From Enterobacter cancerogenus (GTDB lineage Bacteria > Pseudomonadota > Gammaproteobacteria > Enterobacterales > Enterobacteriaceae), in assembly GCA_000773965.1 (NCBI GenBank), contig JRUP01000019.1, positions 59,606 to 123,605 of the forward strand: a stretch of 64,000 nucleotides of DNA, in the 5' to 3' direction. Shown here one piece after another: positions 24,231 through 32,851 of this stretch. A model generated the notes under the pieces. The model searched no databases. It worked only from the letters and a program-made list of their open reading frames with translations, and was not told the origin of the DNA. The stretch's first letter is position 1. The number at the start of each line of letters is the position of its first letter. The position numbers and the translations under genes are program-made.

Positions 24231-25671
24231 ATAAGGGAACGAAAAGCTGGAAGCAGGCACCCGGCGCGGGTTTCAGGGCAATGTCGCCGCGATGCAATTG
24301 CAGCATGCGACGAACGATGACCAGCCCCAATCCTCCATTATCGCGACGATCCGGATCGATGATTGACGGACGTTCAAACAGTGTCTGACTGACTTCCGGT
24401 GAGATACCCGGACCGTTGTCTTCCAATTCCATCATCACTTTTTCCCCTTCCAGCCACAGACGCAGGGTAATGTTTCCACCCGACGGCGTATGACGGATGG
24501 CATTATCCACCAGGTTGGTCAGAACACGCTCTATCATCGACATATCCGCGTCGATCATGGGCAAACCCGACGCGATATCAACCGACAAATTCAGGCGGGA
24601 TTTTTCCAATGCCAGCTCAAATTTCTGTATCACGTCCTGAACCAAATCCGGCAGCGAAAACCGTTCGTACTGTGGCGTGACGACACCATGTTCCAGCCGC
24701 GCTAACTCAAACAGCTGCTGCGCGAGCATGCCGACCTTTTCACTTTGCGTCAGGGCAATCTGTAAATATCGGCTGCGCTCCGCTTCGGTCAAGCTGCCAG
24801 CTTTCACTGCCAGCGTCTCCAGATAACCCTGAATCGACATCAGCGGCGTGCGCAAGTCATGCGAAATGTTGGCGACAAACTCACGACGCTGCTGGTCTTT
24901 CAGCTCAAGCGTTTGTACCTGAGCGTCAATACGCTGCGCCATATCGATAAAGGCGTTTTGCAACTGCGCCACTTCATCCTGTTGCGGGGAATGAGGTAGC
25001 GCGGCAAGGCGTTGTAGCGCATCCGGACCCGCTGTCACCTTTTGTGTCAGCTGTCGCACCGGTCTTGTGCCCCAATAATAGGCCGCTGCACCCGCCATCA
25101 ATCCAAGCAGGACGATAACCACCACCGACCAAAGCATGGCGCTGCGCAGCACGGACATTTTAACTCCCTGCTGCAGATGTTGATAATTCTCCCCCTGCAA
25201 AATCACATAGAGATAACCCACCGTTCTGTTGCCATCCAGAATAGGCGCAGCGCTGAACACTTTGAGCGCGGAAGGTGAACGAGGATCGTCACCATACACC
25301 GGCAGTGGCGCCCCATTCAGCCACTTTTGCAGTGGACGCACGTCGACCCGATCGCGATGGACATGGCCGGCTGGCGCATCATTGGCCAGAATCTGTCCCT
25401 GCGCATCCAGCAGGTAAACTTCAACGCTCGGGTTGTAGGACATCATCTGGCCGAACAGCTGCTTGAGTGCCGGAGCATCGGTGTTTCCGGCATTCATCAA
25501 TGCGCTACTTTTGGCAATAGAAGCGGCCAGATCTCGCGATAAATTCTGCATCATGGCATCACTGTATTGCTCGCGGTTGTTGTCCTGAATCAACAGGATC
25601 AGCGCACTACTGATCAGTAGCATCAGGGCAAAGACTAGCGTCAAACGCTGAGTGAGTGACAGACGTTTCAT
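24229..25671 (-). CDS. Sensor histidine kinase
   Basis: A 480-residue membrane kinase. Transmembrane helices near residues 9-28 and 176-200 bracket a periplasmic sensor of about 145 residues; a HAMP domain follows, then the H-box with His271 (SHDLRTPLMSIQ), the N-box DNAIRHT near 389, and G-boxes DNGPGIS and GGLGLVIV. It should phosphorylate the response regulator encoded just upstream, with which it overlaps by ATGA. The pair diverges from the cytochrome b/molybdoenzyme operon, so that operon is the probable target. The stimulus may be periplasmic oxidative or chlorine stress (inference). Confidence 0.9.
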   Translation of the reverse strand: MKRLSLTQRLTLVFALMLLISSALILLIQDNNREQYSDAMMQNLSRDLAASIAKSSALMNAGNTDAPALKQLFGQMMSYNPSVEVYLLDAQGQILANDAPAGHVHRDRVDVRPLQKWLNGAPLPVYGDDPRSPSALKVFSAAPILDGNRTVGYLYVILQGENYQHLQQGVKMSVLRSAMLWSVVVIVLLGLMAGAAAYYWGTRPVRQLTQKVTAGPDALQRLAALPHSPQQDEVAQLQNAFIDMAQRIDAQVQTLELKDQQRREFVANISHDLRTPLMSIQGYLETLAVKAGSLTEAERSRYLQIALTQSEKVGMLAQQLFELARLEHGVVTPQYERFSLPDLVQDVIQKFELALEKSRLNLSVDIASGLPMIDADMSMIERVLTNLVDNAIRHTPSGGNITLRLWLEGEKVMMELEDNGPGISPEVSQTLFERPSIIDPDRRDNGGLGLVIVRRMLQLHRGDIALKPAPGACFQLFVPL

Positions 25672-26387
25672 GTAACCTGATCTCCCTCATCCGGCACCAC
25701 GAATTTATAGCCCTGCCCCCACACTGTAAGAATCCAGCGCGGCTCTGCTGGCGTCGCTTCAATTTTAAGGCGGAGTCGGTTGATGTGGGTGTTGACCGTG
25801 TGCTCGTAGCCTTCATGCTGGTAACCCCACACCAGATTCAGCAAGCTAAGTCGCGAAAAGACCTTTCCTGGATGACGGGCAAAATGGTAGAGCAACTCGA
25901 ATTCACGAGGCGTTAGCTCAATTAGCGTCTGAGCCAGCCGAACCTCTCGGGCAACCGGATCAATACTCAGGCTGCCAAGACGCAGGTTTCCCGCATCCTG
26001 ACGTAAATTTTGGCTCATCGCTTCCTGGCGGCGGAAAAGTGCTTTAACGCGCGCCACCAGTTCCAGCATCGAGAAGGGTTTGGTCAAATAGTCATCAGCG
26101 CCCAGTTCCAACCCCAGCACGCGATGCACTTCACTGGCGCGAGCGCTGATCATTACAATCGGCGTGTAGTGCGGCATATTGCGTGCACGACGGCACAGTT
26201 CCAGCCCATCAACACCAGGCAACATAATGTCAAAAATCAACGCATCCCAACGCTGGCTTTCCAGCAGCTGACTGCCACTATCACCATCCGCAGCATGCGT
26301 AATATCAAAGCCCTCGTCACGCAGATGAATGTGCAATAGCTCGGCAATATTGCCATCGTCTTCAACGATTAAGATCTTCTTCGCCAT
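25668..26387 (-). CDS. OmpR-family response regulator
   Basis: A 239-residue regulator: receiver domain with acidic pocket (VEDD), phospho-acceptor Asp53 and Lys103 (LTKPF), then a winged-helix DNA-binding domain (ELTPREFELLYHFARHPGKV, HINRLRLKIE, TVWGQGYKF). I start it at 26387, giving MAKKILIVEDD behind GAGGTGG; a Met seven codons upstream has no such site. It forms an operon with the kinase and lies head to head with the cytochrome b gene, 152 bp away. Confidence 0.92.
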   Translation of the reverse strand: MAKKILIVEDDGNIAELLHIHLRDEGFDITHAADGDSGSQLLESQRWDALIFDIMLPGVDGLELCRRARNMPHYTPIVMISARASEVHRVLGLELGADDYLTKPFSMLELVARVKALFRRQEAMSQNLRQDAGNLRLGSLSIDPVAREVRLAQTLIELTPREFELLYHFARHPGKVFSRLSLLNLVWGYQHEGYEHTVNTHINRLRLKIEATPAEPRWILTVWGQGYKFVVPDEGDQVT

Positions 26388-26539
26388 GTTGACCACCTCA
26401 ATGAACATCCTTTAAATCTTATACAGAATTGCCCCCCGGAGTTATCACATTTTGTTTAACTTTGCGTGAGGACTCTGTGATCAATATCGGCGCAAAGTCT
26501 CTTCATTCCAGACGGCATAGCAATATGCAGAGGTGCAGA

Positions 26540-27139
26540 ATGAAATGTGCTCCCGATAAAAAGGTTCATCCGTTGTGGTTGAGATTGACTCACTGGATCA
26601 ATGCCGTTGCGATGACATTAATGATTCTCAGTGGCTGGCGGATTTATAACGCGTCTCCTTTATTTCCATTTGATTTTCCCAATAGCTATACCCTGGGAGG
26701 ATGGCTGGGTGGTGCACTGCAATGGCATTTTGCGGCAATGTGGCTTTTTGCCGGTAATGGCGTGCTCTATCTGACGCTGAATCTCCTGAGCGGACGTTTT
26801 CGCCAACGTTTTCTGCCCTTAAGCATGACTCAATTAGTAAAAGATGGCCTATCTGCATTAAAAGGACATCTTAGCCATCACGATTTACGCCAATATAATA
26901 TGGTGCAAAAATTTGCGTATTTTCTGGTGGTCATTGATGGCATGTTATTAGCCTTTTCAGGGTTAGTCTTGTGGAAGTCGGTGCAATTTCCGTTTTTGCG
27001 AGAAGTATTGGGCGGCTATGATACGGCTCGCTTCATTCACTTTTTTGCCATGGCCTTTTTATGTGCCTTTGTTGTTATCCATCTGATCATGGTGGCACTG
27101 GTACCTAAAACATTATTATTGATGACACGCGGACGCTAA
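26540..27139 (+). CDS. Membrane cytochrome b subunit
   Basis: A 199-residue protein with about four transmembrane helices of the cytochrome b561/thiosulfate-reductase type. Haem-ligand candidates are His in LRLTHWINAVAM, WHFAAMWLF and the HFFAMAFLCAFVVIHL helix. It probably passes electrons from quinol to the molybdoenzyme encoded 2 bp downstream, the job YedZ/MsrQ does for MsrP, although it is not an obvious MsrQ homologue. The ATG at 26540 has AGAGGTG upstream; longer in-frame starts look unlikely. The codons are more AT-rich than in flanking genes. Confidence 0.8.
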   Translation: MKCAPDKKVHPLWLRLTHWINAVAMTLMILSGWRIYNASPLFPFDFPNSYTLGGWLGGALQWHFAAMWLFAGNGVLYLTLNLLSGRFRQRFLPLSMTQLVKDGLSALKGHLSHHDLRQYNMVQKFAYFLVVIDGMLLAFSGLVLWKSVQFPFLREVLGGYDTARFIHFFAMAFLCAFVVIHLIMVALVPKTLLLMTRGR

Positions 27140-27141
27140 AA

Positions 27142-27930
27142 ATGACGATGAAAAAGATTGAACGTCCCAGCAGTGAAACTGACGCCCTATTAAAAGACGC
27201 CACCACTATTCTGGCGAAAAAAATGTCTGGCCGTTCACGACGTCAATTTCTGCGCATGGGCTTGACTGCGGGCGGTGTGGCGTTACTCACCGGATGCGAC
27301 ATCGACAATAATCCTGACATCGAAAATATTTTAAGCCGCATGTCACGTTTTAATGACCGTATTCAGGGATGGTTATTCAGCGGTTATCAAATGGCGCCAG
27401 AATATACCCTGAAAGATATTACGCGGCCCTTCCCGTTTAATGCCTTTTACGGTGAAGAGGATATTCCGCAGGTCAACGGTGATGATTACCAGTTGCAACT
27501 GAGCGGACTGATACGTGATAAACGCAGCTGGCGACTGCCTGAGTTATATAAATTATCTCAGCATGAACAAATCACCCGCCATATTTGCGTTGAAGGATGG
27601 AGTGCCATTGGCCGCTGGGGCGGTGTGCGCTTTAGTGATTTTCTGCAACTGATTGGGGCTGACACCAAAGCGAAATATGTCAGTTTCCGTTGTGCCGATG
27701 ATTATTACACCAGCATTGATATGGCGACGGCATTGCACCCGCAGACCTTATTAGCACTGAGTTGGGATGGTCGGATATTACCGCCGGAATACGGTTATCC
27801 CATGAAATTACGCATTCCGACCAAACTGGGCTACAAAAACCCCAAGCATATTATTTCAATTGAAATCACCAACCGCTTTACCGGTGGCTACTGGGAAGAT
27901 CAGGGCTATAACTGGTTTGGCGGCAGTTAA
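27142..27930 (+). CDS. Tat-exported YedY/MsrP-like molybdopterin oxidoreductase
   Basis: A 262-residue sulfite-oxidase-fold enzyme. The twin-arginine signal SRRQFLRMGL (near residue 32) is followed by LLTGC, a possible lipobox, so it may be a Tat-exported lipoprotein facing the periplasm. The molybdenum-ligand Cys is in RHICVEGWSAIGRWGGV. Relatives include the methionine sulfoxide reductase MsrP and the YedY1 proteins, so reduction of oxidised methionine is a reasonable guess. It sits between a cytochrome b gene and a Met-rich small protein gene. Confidence 0.85.
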   Translation: MTMKKIERPSSETDALLKDATTILAKKMSGRSRRQFLRMGLTAGGVALLTGCDIDNNPDIENILSRMSRFNDRIQGWLFSGYQMAPEYTLKDITRPFPFNAFYGEEDIPQVNGDDYQLQLSGLIRDKRSWRLPELYKLSQHEQITRHICVEGWSAIGRWGGVRFSDFLQLIGADTKAKYVSFRCADDYYTSIDMATALHPQTLLALSWDGRILPPEYGYPMKLRIPTKLGYKNPKHIISIEITNRFTGGYWEDQGYNWFGGS

Positions 27931-27959
27931 TCTCCCCAAAACCCTGTAAGGAAATGAAG

Positions 27960-28199
27960 ATGAAAAAGATTATTGCAACTGTATTCGCTGGCGCACTGTT
28001 GATGGCTTTCTCTGGTGCTTATGCTGCTGACAATATGGCCAAAGATGGTATGCAGAATGAAAGCGGTATGTCGCATGACGGCATGAAAAAAGACCACATG
28101 AAAAAACCGATGAAGAAACATGACAGCATGAAGAAAGACGGTATGTCTAATGATGGCATGGCGAAAGATGGTATGGCTAAGGACGGGATGTCTAAGTAA
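27960..28199 (+). CDS. Periplasmic methionine-rich MXKDX-repeat protein
   Basis: A 79-residue protein: a signal peptide (MKKIIATVFAGALLMAFSGAYA) and a mature part of about 57 residues with 11 Met, mostly in pentads like MAKDG and MKKDH, also rich in Lys, Asp and His. It matches the pentapeptide MXKDX repeat family. No fold is expected. In the MrpX systems described from Azospira a similar Met-rich peptide soaks up hypochlorite and is regenerated by YedY1; the neighbours here fit that scheme. I start it at 27960, 7 bp after TAAGGAA; an ATG at 27954 touches that site. Confidence 0.8.
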   Translation: MKKIIATVFAGALLMAFSGAYAADNMAKDGMQNESGMSHDGMKKDHMKKPMKKHDSMKKDGMSNDGMAKDGMAKDGMSK

Positions 28200-28207
28200 C
28201 AGTGTCG

Positions 28208-28237
28208 GTTACCGGGCGCATGCCCGGTAACTGTTTT
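28208..28237 (+). terminator. Terminator after the MXKDX gene
   Basis: A perfect 10-bp stem, GTTACCGGGC and GCCCGGTAAC, with loop GCAT, followed by TGTTTT. It closes the cytochrome b/molybdoenzyme operon and lies 8 bp before the end of the convergent Rrf2 gene. Confidence 0.8.
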
Positions 28238-28244
28238 ACTGATA

Positions 28245-28730
28245 TCAGCGGGATTTTTTACAAAGGTCTTCGATTTCGAGATCGGGCAGTTCATCGCAGC
28301 TACTGGTGTCGTGTTTTTTCAGCTCAGCCAGTGCATCAGCCACCGTACGCGTCTCCAGCACTTTCAACGAGGCTTCTTCCGCCTCTTCAGCAATCGATTT
28401 GAAGTACCAGCACAGGTTGGCACTCACCAGACAACGCGGTGCGACATCAGGGCGTGAAGCCCAGAGCTTTTTGTCTTCAATCACAGAGGTATAAATATCG
28501 CGCAGCGTGATCTCTGCGGCCGGACGCCCGAGGTGAATCGAACCAGTACGGCCAAGCGTAGAGACAATGATGCCATCGCGAGTTAACGGAACCATCAGTT
28601 TCCGAATGAAACTGGGGTTCGCTTCAAGACCATAAGCCAAAATAGCACTGGTCGAGCGTTTGCCCAGTTGCTCCGCCATCGCTACGCTCAAAACCATCTG
28701 CAAAGCTGTCGGGAAGCGGTAATCAAGCAT
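28245..28730 (-). CDS. Rrf2-family repressor, OqxR-like
   Basis: A 161-residue winged-helix protein of the Rrf2 family. The N-terminal half (LDYRFPTALQMVLSVAMAEQ, ANPSFIRKLMVPLTRDGI, LGRTGSIHLGRPA, EITLRDIYTSVI) closely resembles Klebsiella OqxR, the repressor of oqxAB. Cys residues occur in APRCLVSANLCWYF and near the C-terminus, but the spacing does not clearly match the IscR cluster. In Klebsiella oqxR follows oqxB directly; here a redox module separates them by about 4 kb. It probably still represses oqxAB in trans. Confidence 0.75.
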   Translation of the reverse strand: MLDYRFPTALQMVLSVAMAEQLGKRSTSAILAYGLEANPSFIRKLMVPLTRDGIIVSTLGRTGSIHLGRPAAEITLRDIYTSVIEDKKLWASRPDVAPRCLVSANLCWYFKSIAEEAEEASLKVLETRTVADALAELKKHDTSSCDELPDLEIEDLCKKSR

Positions 28731-28894
28731 TTCTGTATCCTGAGTTGCGGTTTATCTTATTGTTTTTTTGCCGCGGCAGTGAGTAATCAATGAGCAATAA
28801 ATATAACAAACACTGTTGCTTTTTAGAAGCGAGCTGCTGTGATCAAGGCACGTATTCATCATTTGATCAGGCAGAAGCGCACAGGCTGCTTAGT

Positions 28895-30091
28895 TTACGG
28901 CTCCCTTTTTTGCGGTTGCGGATTGGGCGCGGGCAATTTCTGCTTTAGCACGCCCACCAGCACCACATTCACTAACGCCAACAGGCACAGCAGCCACAAT
29001 GTGGCATTCGCACCGAACTGCTGAAAAACATATCCCCCTACCAGCGGCGTTAATGCCTGACCAATCAGTGCAGGACGCGCCATGCGTCCTACCACAATGG
29101 CGTAGGCCTCTGGTTTGACCATGACCAGCGGTAAAGTTCCCCGCACTATTGCCCGCAAACCGTTTCCAGCACCGTATAGCACCATACTGACCAGCGCATA
29201 TTGCGGAAACAAGGTCAACAACAGCAATCCGATGGCCACCAGTCCTACCGAGAAAAACGTCGTCCAGATCGGATGTCCCCGTTTGAACGCGATATCCACA
29301 ATACGTGATCCCACCTGACAAGGACCCAGAATCGCGCTAATGCCTAAGGCGGCGGTCAATGAGTGGCCGCTGGCTTGTAATAGACTAATCAACTGCACCG
29401 AAATAGCGGTCATGATCACTGAAGCAAGGGTAAAAATGCTGCATAGCAGCCAAAATAGCGCCGGTGCCAACTCACCACTGGCGTTATGCTGCTTTGTCGC
29501 CGTTTTCACGATGGGTTTAATCGGCGCAGGCAGTGCATACCAGTAGGCTGGCAGCACGGTGAGGCATAACAGCGCGGCAATGGCGAAACAGGCGCCGCGC
29601 CAGTCAAGCCAGTGAATCAGCAGCGCAGTCCCCGGCCACACCAACGTGGTGCAAAAGCCGGAGATTAAGGTAATGCCGGTAATCGCGCCGCGAGCCTGTC
29701 CACCATAAAGCGTTCCGAGGGTGGCAAACAGGGCGTCATATAAACCCATCGCCATTCCGATGCCGATAATCAGCCAGGCAAAGAGAAACAGCAGCAGATG
29801 GTGACTGAATCCCATGATCACCAGGCCCAGCGCCATCACCGCCCCGCTCGACGCCAGCAGCGCGCGGCCATAACTGCCCGCGATCAGGCGGCCACTTAAG
29901 GGGGCTAGCAGGCCAGAAACCAAAATTCCCAGGGATAATGCGCCATACACCCACTGCTGCGACCAGCCGGTTTCCGCAACAATCGGATTCGCCATCACGG
30001 CCATAAGATAAAACGAACCGCCCCACGAAAGGATTTGAACGCCTCCCAGTGTCACGATGGCAGGAACCGCAGGTTTAGGGTGATGCTCCAC
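28895..30091 (-). CDS. MFS transporter
   Basis: A 398-residue major facilitator protein with about twelve membrane helices. The first (VTLGGVQILSWGGSFYLMAV) and the loop 2-3 segment PLSGRLIAGSYGRALLASSG are typical. Pattern and length resemble drug or small-molecule exporters of the group annotated as arabinose-efflux-permease-like, but no substrate can be assigned. It is monocistronic, diverges from tus, and has no regulator gene attached. Confidence 0.8.
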   Translation of the reverse strand: MEHHPKPAVPAIVTLGGVQILSWGGSFYLMAVMANPIVAETGWSQQWVYGALSLGILVSGLLAPLSGRLIAGSYGRALLASSGAVMALGLVIMGFSHHLLLFLFAWLIIGIGMAMGLYDALFATLGTLYGGQARGAITGITLISGFCTTLVWPGTALLIHWLDWRGACFAIAALLCLTVLPAYWYALPAPIKPIVKTATKQHNASGELAPALFWLLCSIFTLASVIMTAISVQLISLLQASGHSLTAALGISAILGPCQVGSRIVDIAFKRGHPIWTTFFSVGLVAIGLLLLTLFPQYALVSMVLYGAGNGLRAIVRGTLPLVMVKPEAYAIVVGRMARPALIGQALTPLVGGYVFQQFGANATLWLLCLLALVNVVLVGVLKQKLPAPNPQPQKREP

Positions 30092-30217
30092 GACAAGTTT
30101 CCGTTAGCAGGCAAAGCATTGTTATAACATGTTCATCCTGCTGGAAAAATGCTTGTGTGCCCTGCTTCGCGAAATCACGCGACCGGGGTGGAAGATTGGC
30201 TCCGAATGGGATAAGTT

Positions 30218-30240
30218 AAATGGTATGTTGTAACTATGGA
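30218..30240 (+). other. Ter replication-arrest site (TerB-like) upstream of tus
   Basis: The core GTATGTTGTAACTA at 30223-30236 is identical to that of E. coli TerB, and it lies at the same place, overlapping the tus leader 7 bp before its start codon. Bound Tus would block replication forks moving from low to high coordinates, as E. coli TerB does for clockwise forks running with tus. It probably also lets Tus repress its own promoter. Flanking positions differ from TerB. Confidence 0.88.
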
Positions 30241-30247
30241 GCGTAAC

Positions 30248-31174
30248 ATGTCTCGCTATGATTTGGTTGCCGATTTGCATGAGTGCGTTAATGCGCTGGA
30301 GCTTGGTCTCAGTGCCCTGCGTCAACAGGTGGAGCAACAACCGCTGCTGATTGCACGCGCCTTTAGTTTGCCCGAGATCGAAAAAGGTCACGAGAATGAT
30401 GAAATTGAACGCATCGCCGTGACTCAACATCTCGGGCAGAAAGCGCGAGACATGGCGCTGGCTCACTACTGTCGTCTGTTTATGCAGCACCAGTCGGAAA
30501 AACTCAGCACCAAAGCTGCGGTGCGTTTGCCTGGCGCCATTTGTATAGAAGCGGATGAAGCCGTCAGCGAGCACATCAGTCATCAGGTGGCCGATATCAA
30601 TGCCCTTAAGCTGCGCCTGGAACACCTGATTACCGTGGAGTCGGGGCTGCCGAGCGAGGCGCGCTTTGAGTTTGTCCACCAGCATCTGCGCGGTTTAATT
30701 ACGTTGAACGCCTATCGCAGCGTGACCTTACTGCACGCGCCGGATAGCCTGCGCTTTGGCTGGGCCAACAAGAACATCATTAAAAACCTCACGCGTGAAG
30801 CCGTGGTCGAGCAGTTGGAACGCAGCCTGAAGGCCAACCGTGCGCAAGCGCCCTGGACGCGCGAACAATGGGCGGAAAAAGTCCAGCAAGAACTGGAGAT
30901 GATTTTGTCACTGCCCGCCGATGCCAAACTGAAAATCAAACGCCCGGTTAAGGTGCAACCCATTGCCCGCGTCTGGCGCGCCAGTAATAAAAAGCAGGTG
31001 CAACTCGCCTGCCCTTCACCGTTGCTGGTGCTGTGTCGGGATAAAACTCAGGTACCGATTTTAGGGGAATTGCTGGACTACGATGCCGATAACGTCACGC
31101 ATCGTCATAAGCCGCTGGCGCAGCCGCTGCATCTGGTCATCCCACGGCTGCACTTGTGGAGTGACAAGCTTTAA
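30248..31174 (+). CDS. tus: DNA replication terminus site-binding protein Tus
   Basis: Monomeric protein that binds Ter sites and stops the replicative helicase from one side. The 308-residue sequence matches E. coli Tus over its length, with blocks [42 protein letters not shown] and [17 protein letters not shown], the last being the DNA-contacting core. I start it at 30248, giving MSRYDLV as in E. coli, behind GGAGCG. It is very probably autoregulated by the Ter site just upstream. It marks the terminus half of the chromosome. Confidence 0.95.
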   Translation: MSRYDLVADLHECVNALELGLSALRQQVEQQPLLIARAFSLPEIEKGHENDEIERIAVTQHLGQKARDMALAHYCRLFMQHQSEKLSTKAAVRLPGAICIEADEAVSEHISHQVADINALKLRLEHLITVESGLPSEARFEFVHQHLRGLITLNAYRSVTLLHAPDSLRFGWANKNIIKNLTREAVVEQLERSLKANRAQAPWTREQWAEKVQQELEMILSLPADAKLKIKRPVKVQPIARVWRASNKKQVQLACPSPLLVLCRDKTQVPILGELLDYDADNVTHRHKPLAQPLHLVIPRLHLWSDKL

Positions 31175-31257
31175 TGAAGAAGCGGCTCTCAGGCCGCCTC
31201 TGTCATCGCACATCATCGCTGAACCAAGCGGCATTACCCCTCAGTTTGCCGCGATGA

Positions 31258-32655
31258 TTATTGCTTCATGCTGCCAACCATCTCTTCAGGACGCACCCAC
31301 TCGTCAAACTGTTCTTCAGTCAGATAGCCGAGCTTCAGCGCCGAGCCTTTTAGCGTCAGCCCTTCTTTATGGGCTTTCTTGGCGATTTCCGCCGCTTTGT
31401 CATAACCGATATGGGTATTCAGCGCCGTCACCAGCATCAGCGACTCGTTCAGCAACTGATCGATACGCTCGCGTACCGGTTCGATGCCTACCGCACAGTG
31501 ATGGTTGAAGCTGTCCATCCCATCGGCCAGCAAACGAATGGACTGCAGGAAGTTATGGATCACCATCGGACGGAACACGTTCAACTCAAAGTTACCCGAT
31601 GCCCCACCAATGTTTACCGCGACATCGTTACCCATCACCTGGCAGCACAGCATGGTTAATGCTTCGCACTGGGTTGGGTTCACTTTACCTGGCATGATGG
31701 AGCTGCCCGGTTCGTTCTCTGGAATGGCAAGTTCGCCAATACCACAACGCGGACCTGATGCCAGCCAGCGCACGTCGTTAGCGATCTTCATCAGTGAAGC
31801 CGCCAGACCTTTCAGTGCACCGTGGGCATGCACCAATGCATCACAGGTCGCCAGCGCTTCAAATTTATTCGGCGCAGTCACAAACGGTTGCTGTGTTAGA
31901 TCGGCCAGCGCTTTCGCCACGCGCACCGCATACTCGGGATGGGTGTTTAAACCGGTGCCCACGGCGGTGCCACCCAGTGCCAGTTCGGCCACGTGTGGAA
32001 TGCTGTGTTCGATGTGCTTGAGGTTATGCTCCAGCATCGCCACCCAGCCGGAAATTTCCTGGCCCAGCGTCAATGGCGTGGCATCTTGCAGGTGGGTACG
32101 ACCAATCTTCACGATGTCTTTAAAGGCTTCAGACTTTTCGCTCAGGGTCTTTTTCAGCACATGAATCTGCGGAATCAGCTGCTCCCGCACGGCGATGACC
32201 GCGGCCACGTGCATGGCGGTGGGGAACACATCGTTGGAGCTTTGGCTCTTATTGACGTCATCGTTTGGGTGCACCAAACGCGACATGCCACGCTCGCCGC
32301 CGAGAATTTCACTGGCGCGGTTGGCCAGCACTTCGTTCATGTTCATGTTGGTCTGGGTACCGGAACCGGTCTGCCAGATCGCCAGCGGAAACTCTTCACT
32401 GTGTTTATCAGCCAGCACTTCGTCAGCCGCTTTCAGAATCGCTTCTGCACGCTCAGCCGGAAGCAGGCCGAGATCGCGGTTCACCTGTGCTGCAGCGCGT
32501 TTGGTCAACGCCAAAGCATGCACCAGTGCGACGGGCATCTTCTCGGTTGAGATACGGAAATGCTCCAGCGAACGCTGGGTTTGTGCCCCCCACAACTTAT
32601 CTGCCGGTACTTCGATCGGTCCCATTGAATCTTTTTCAATGCGATTCGCTGCCAT
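31258..32655 (-). CDS. fumC: Class II fumarate hydratase FumC
   Basis: Iron-independent fumarase, interconverting fumarate and malate in the TCA cycle as a homotetramer in the cytoplasm. The 465-residue protein has the signature [13 protein letters not shown], the [14 protein letters not shown] segment, [11 protein letters not shown] and the [14 protein letters not shown] block. It is convergent with tus, as in E. coli. The fumA gene that sits between fumC and manA in E. coli is missing here. FumC is commonly SoxRS-induced in enterobacteria; no SoxS box was sought in detail. Confidence 0.96.
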   Translation of the reverse strand: MAANRIEKDSMGPIEVPADKLWGAQTQRSLEHFRISTEKMPVALVHALALTKRAAAQVNRDLGLLPAERAEAILKAADEVLADKHSEEFPLAIWQTGSGTQTNMNMNEVLANRASEILGGERGMSRLVHPNDDVNKSQSSNDVFPTAMHVAAVIAVREQLIPQIHVLKKTLSEKSEAFKDIVKIGRTHLQDATPLTLGQEISGWVAMLEHNLKHIEHSIPHVAELALGGTAVGTGLNTHPEYAVRVAKALADLTQQPFVTAPNKFEALATCDALVHAHGALKGLAASLMKIANDVRWLASGPRCGIGELAIPENEPGSSIMPGKVNPTQCEALTMLCCQVMGNDVAVNIGGASGNFELNVFRPMVIHNFLQSIRLLADGMDSFNHHCAVGIEPVRERIDQLLNESLMLVTALNTHIGYDKAAEIAKKAHKEGLTLKGSALKLGYLTEEQFDEWVRPEEMVGSMKQ

Positions 32656-32851
32656 GACTACGTCTCCTTAGCTCAGATTAGAGGTTTCCGCTCAGGTCGT
32701 CTTCCCGCGACGCCGTTGAGCGAGCAAGATTGTCACACACAAGAAATTAACATTATGCGAGCCCATCGCGTTTATTGCACTTGTTGATGTATTTTGTATG
32801 GCACTTTCTGCTTTAATAAGCCTATTTACTTACGGTTATTAAGGGTAAACG

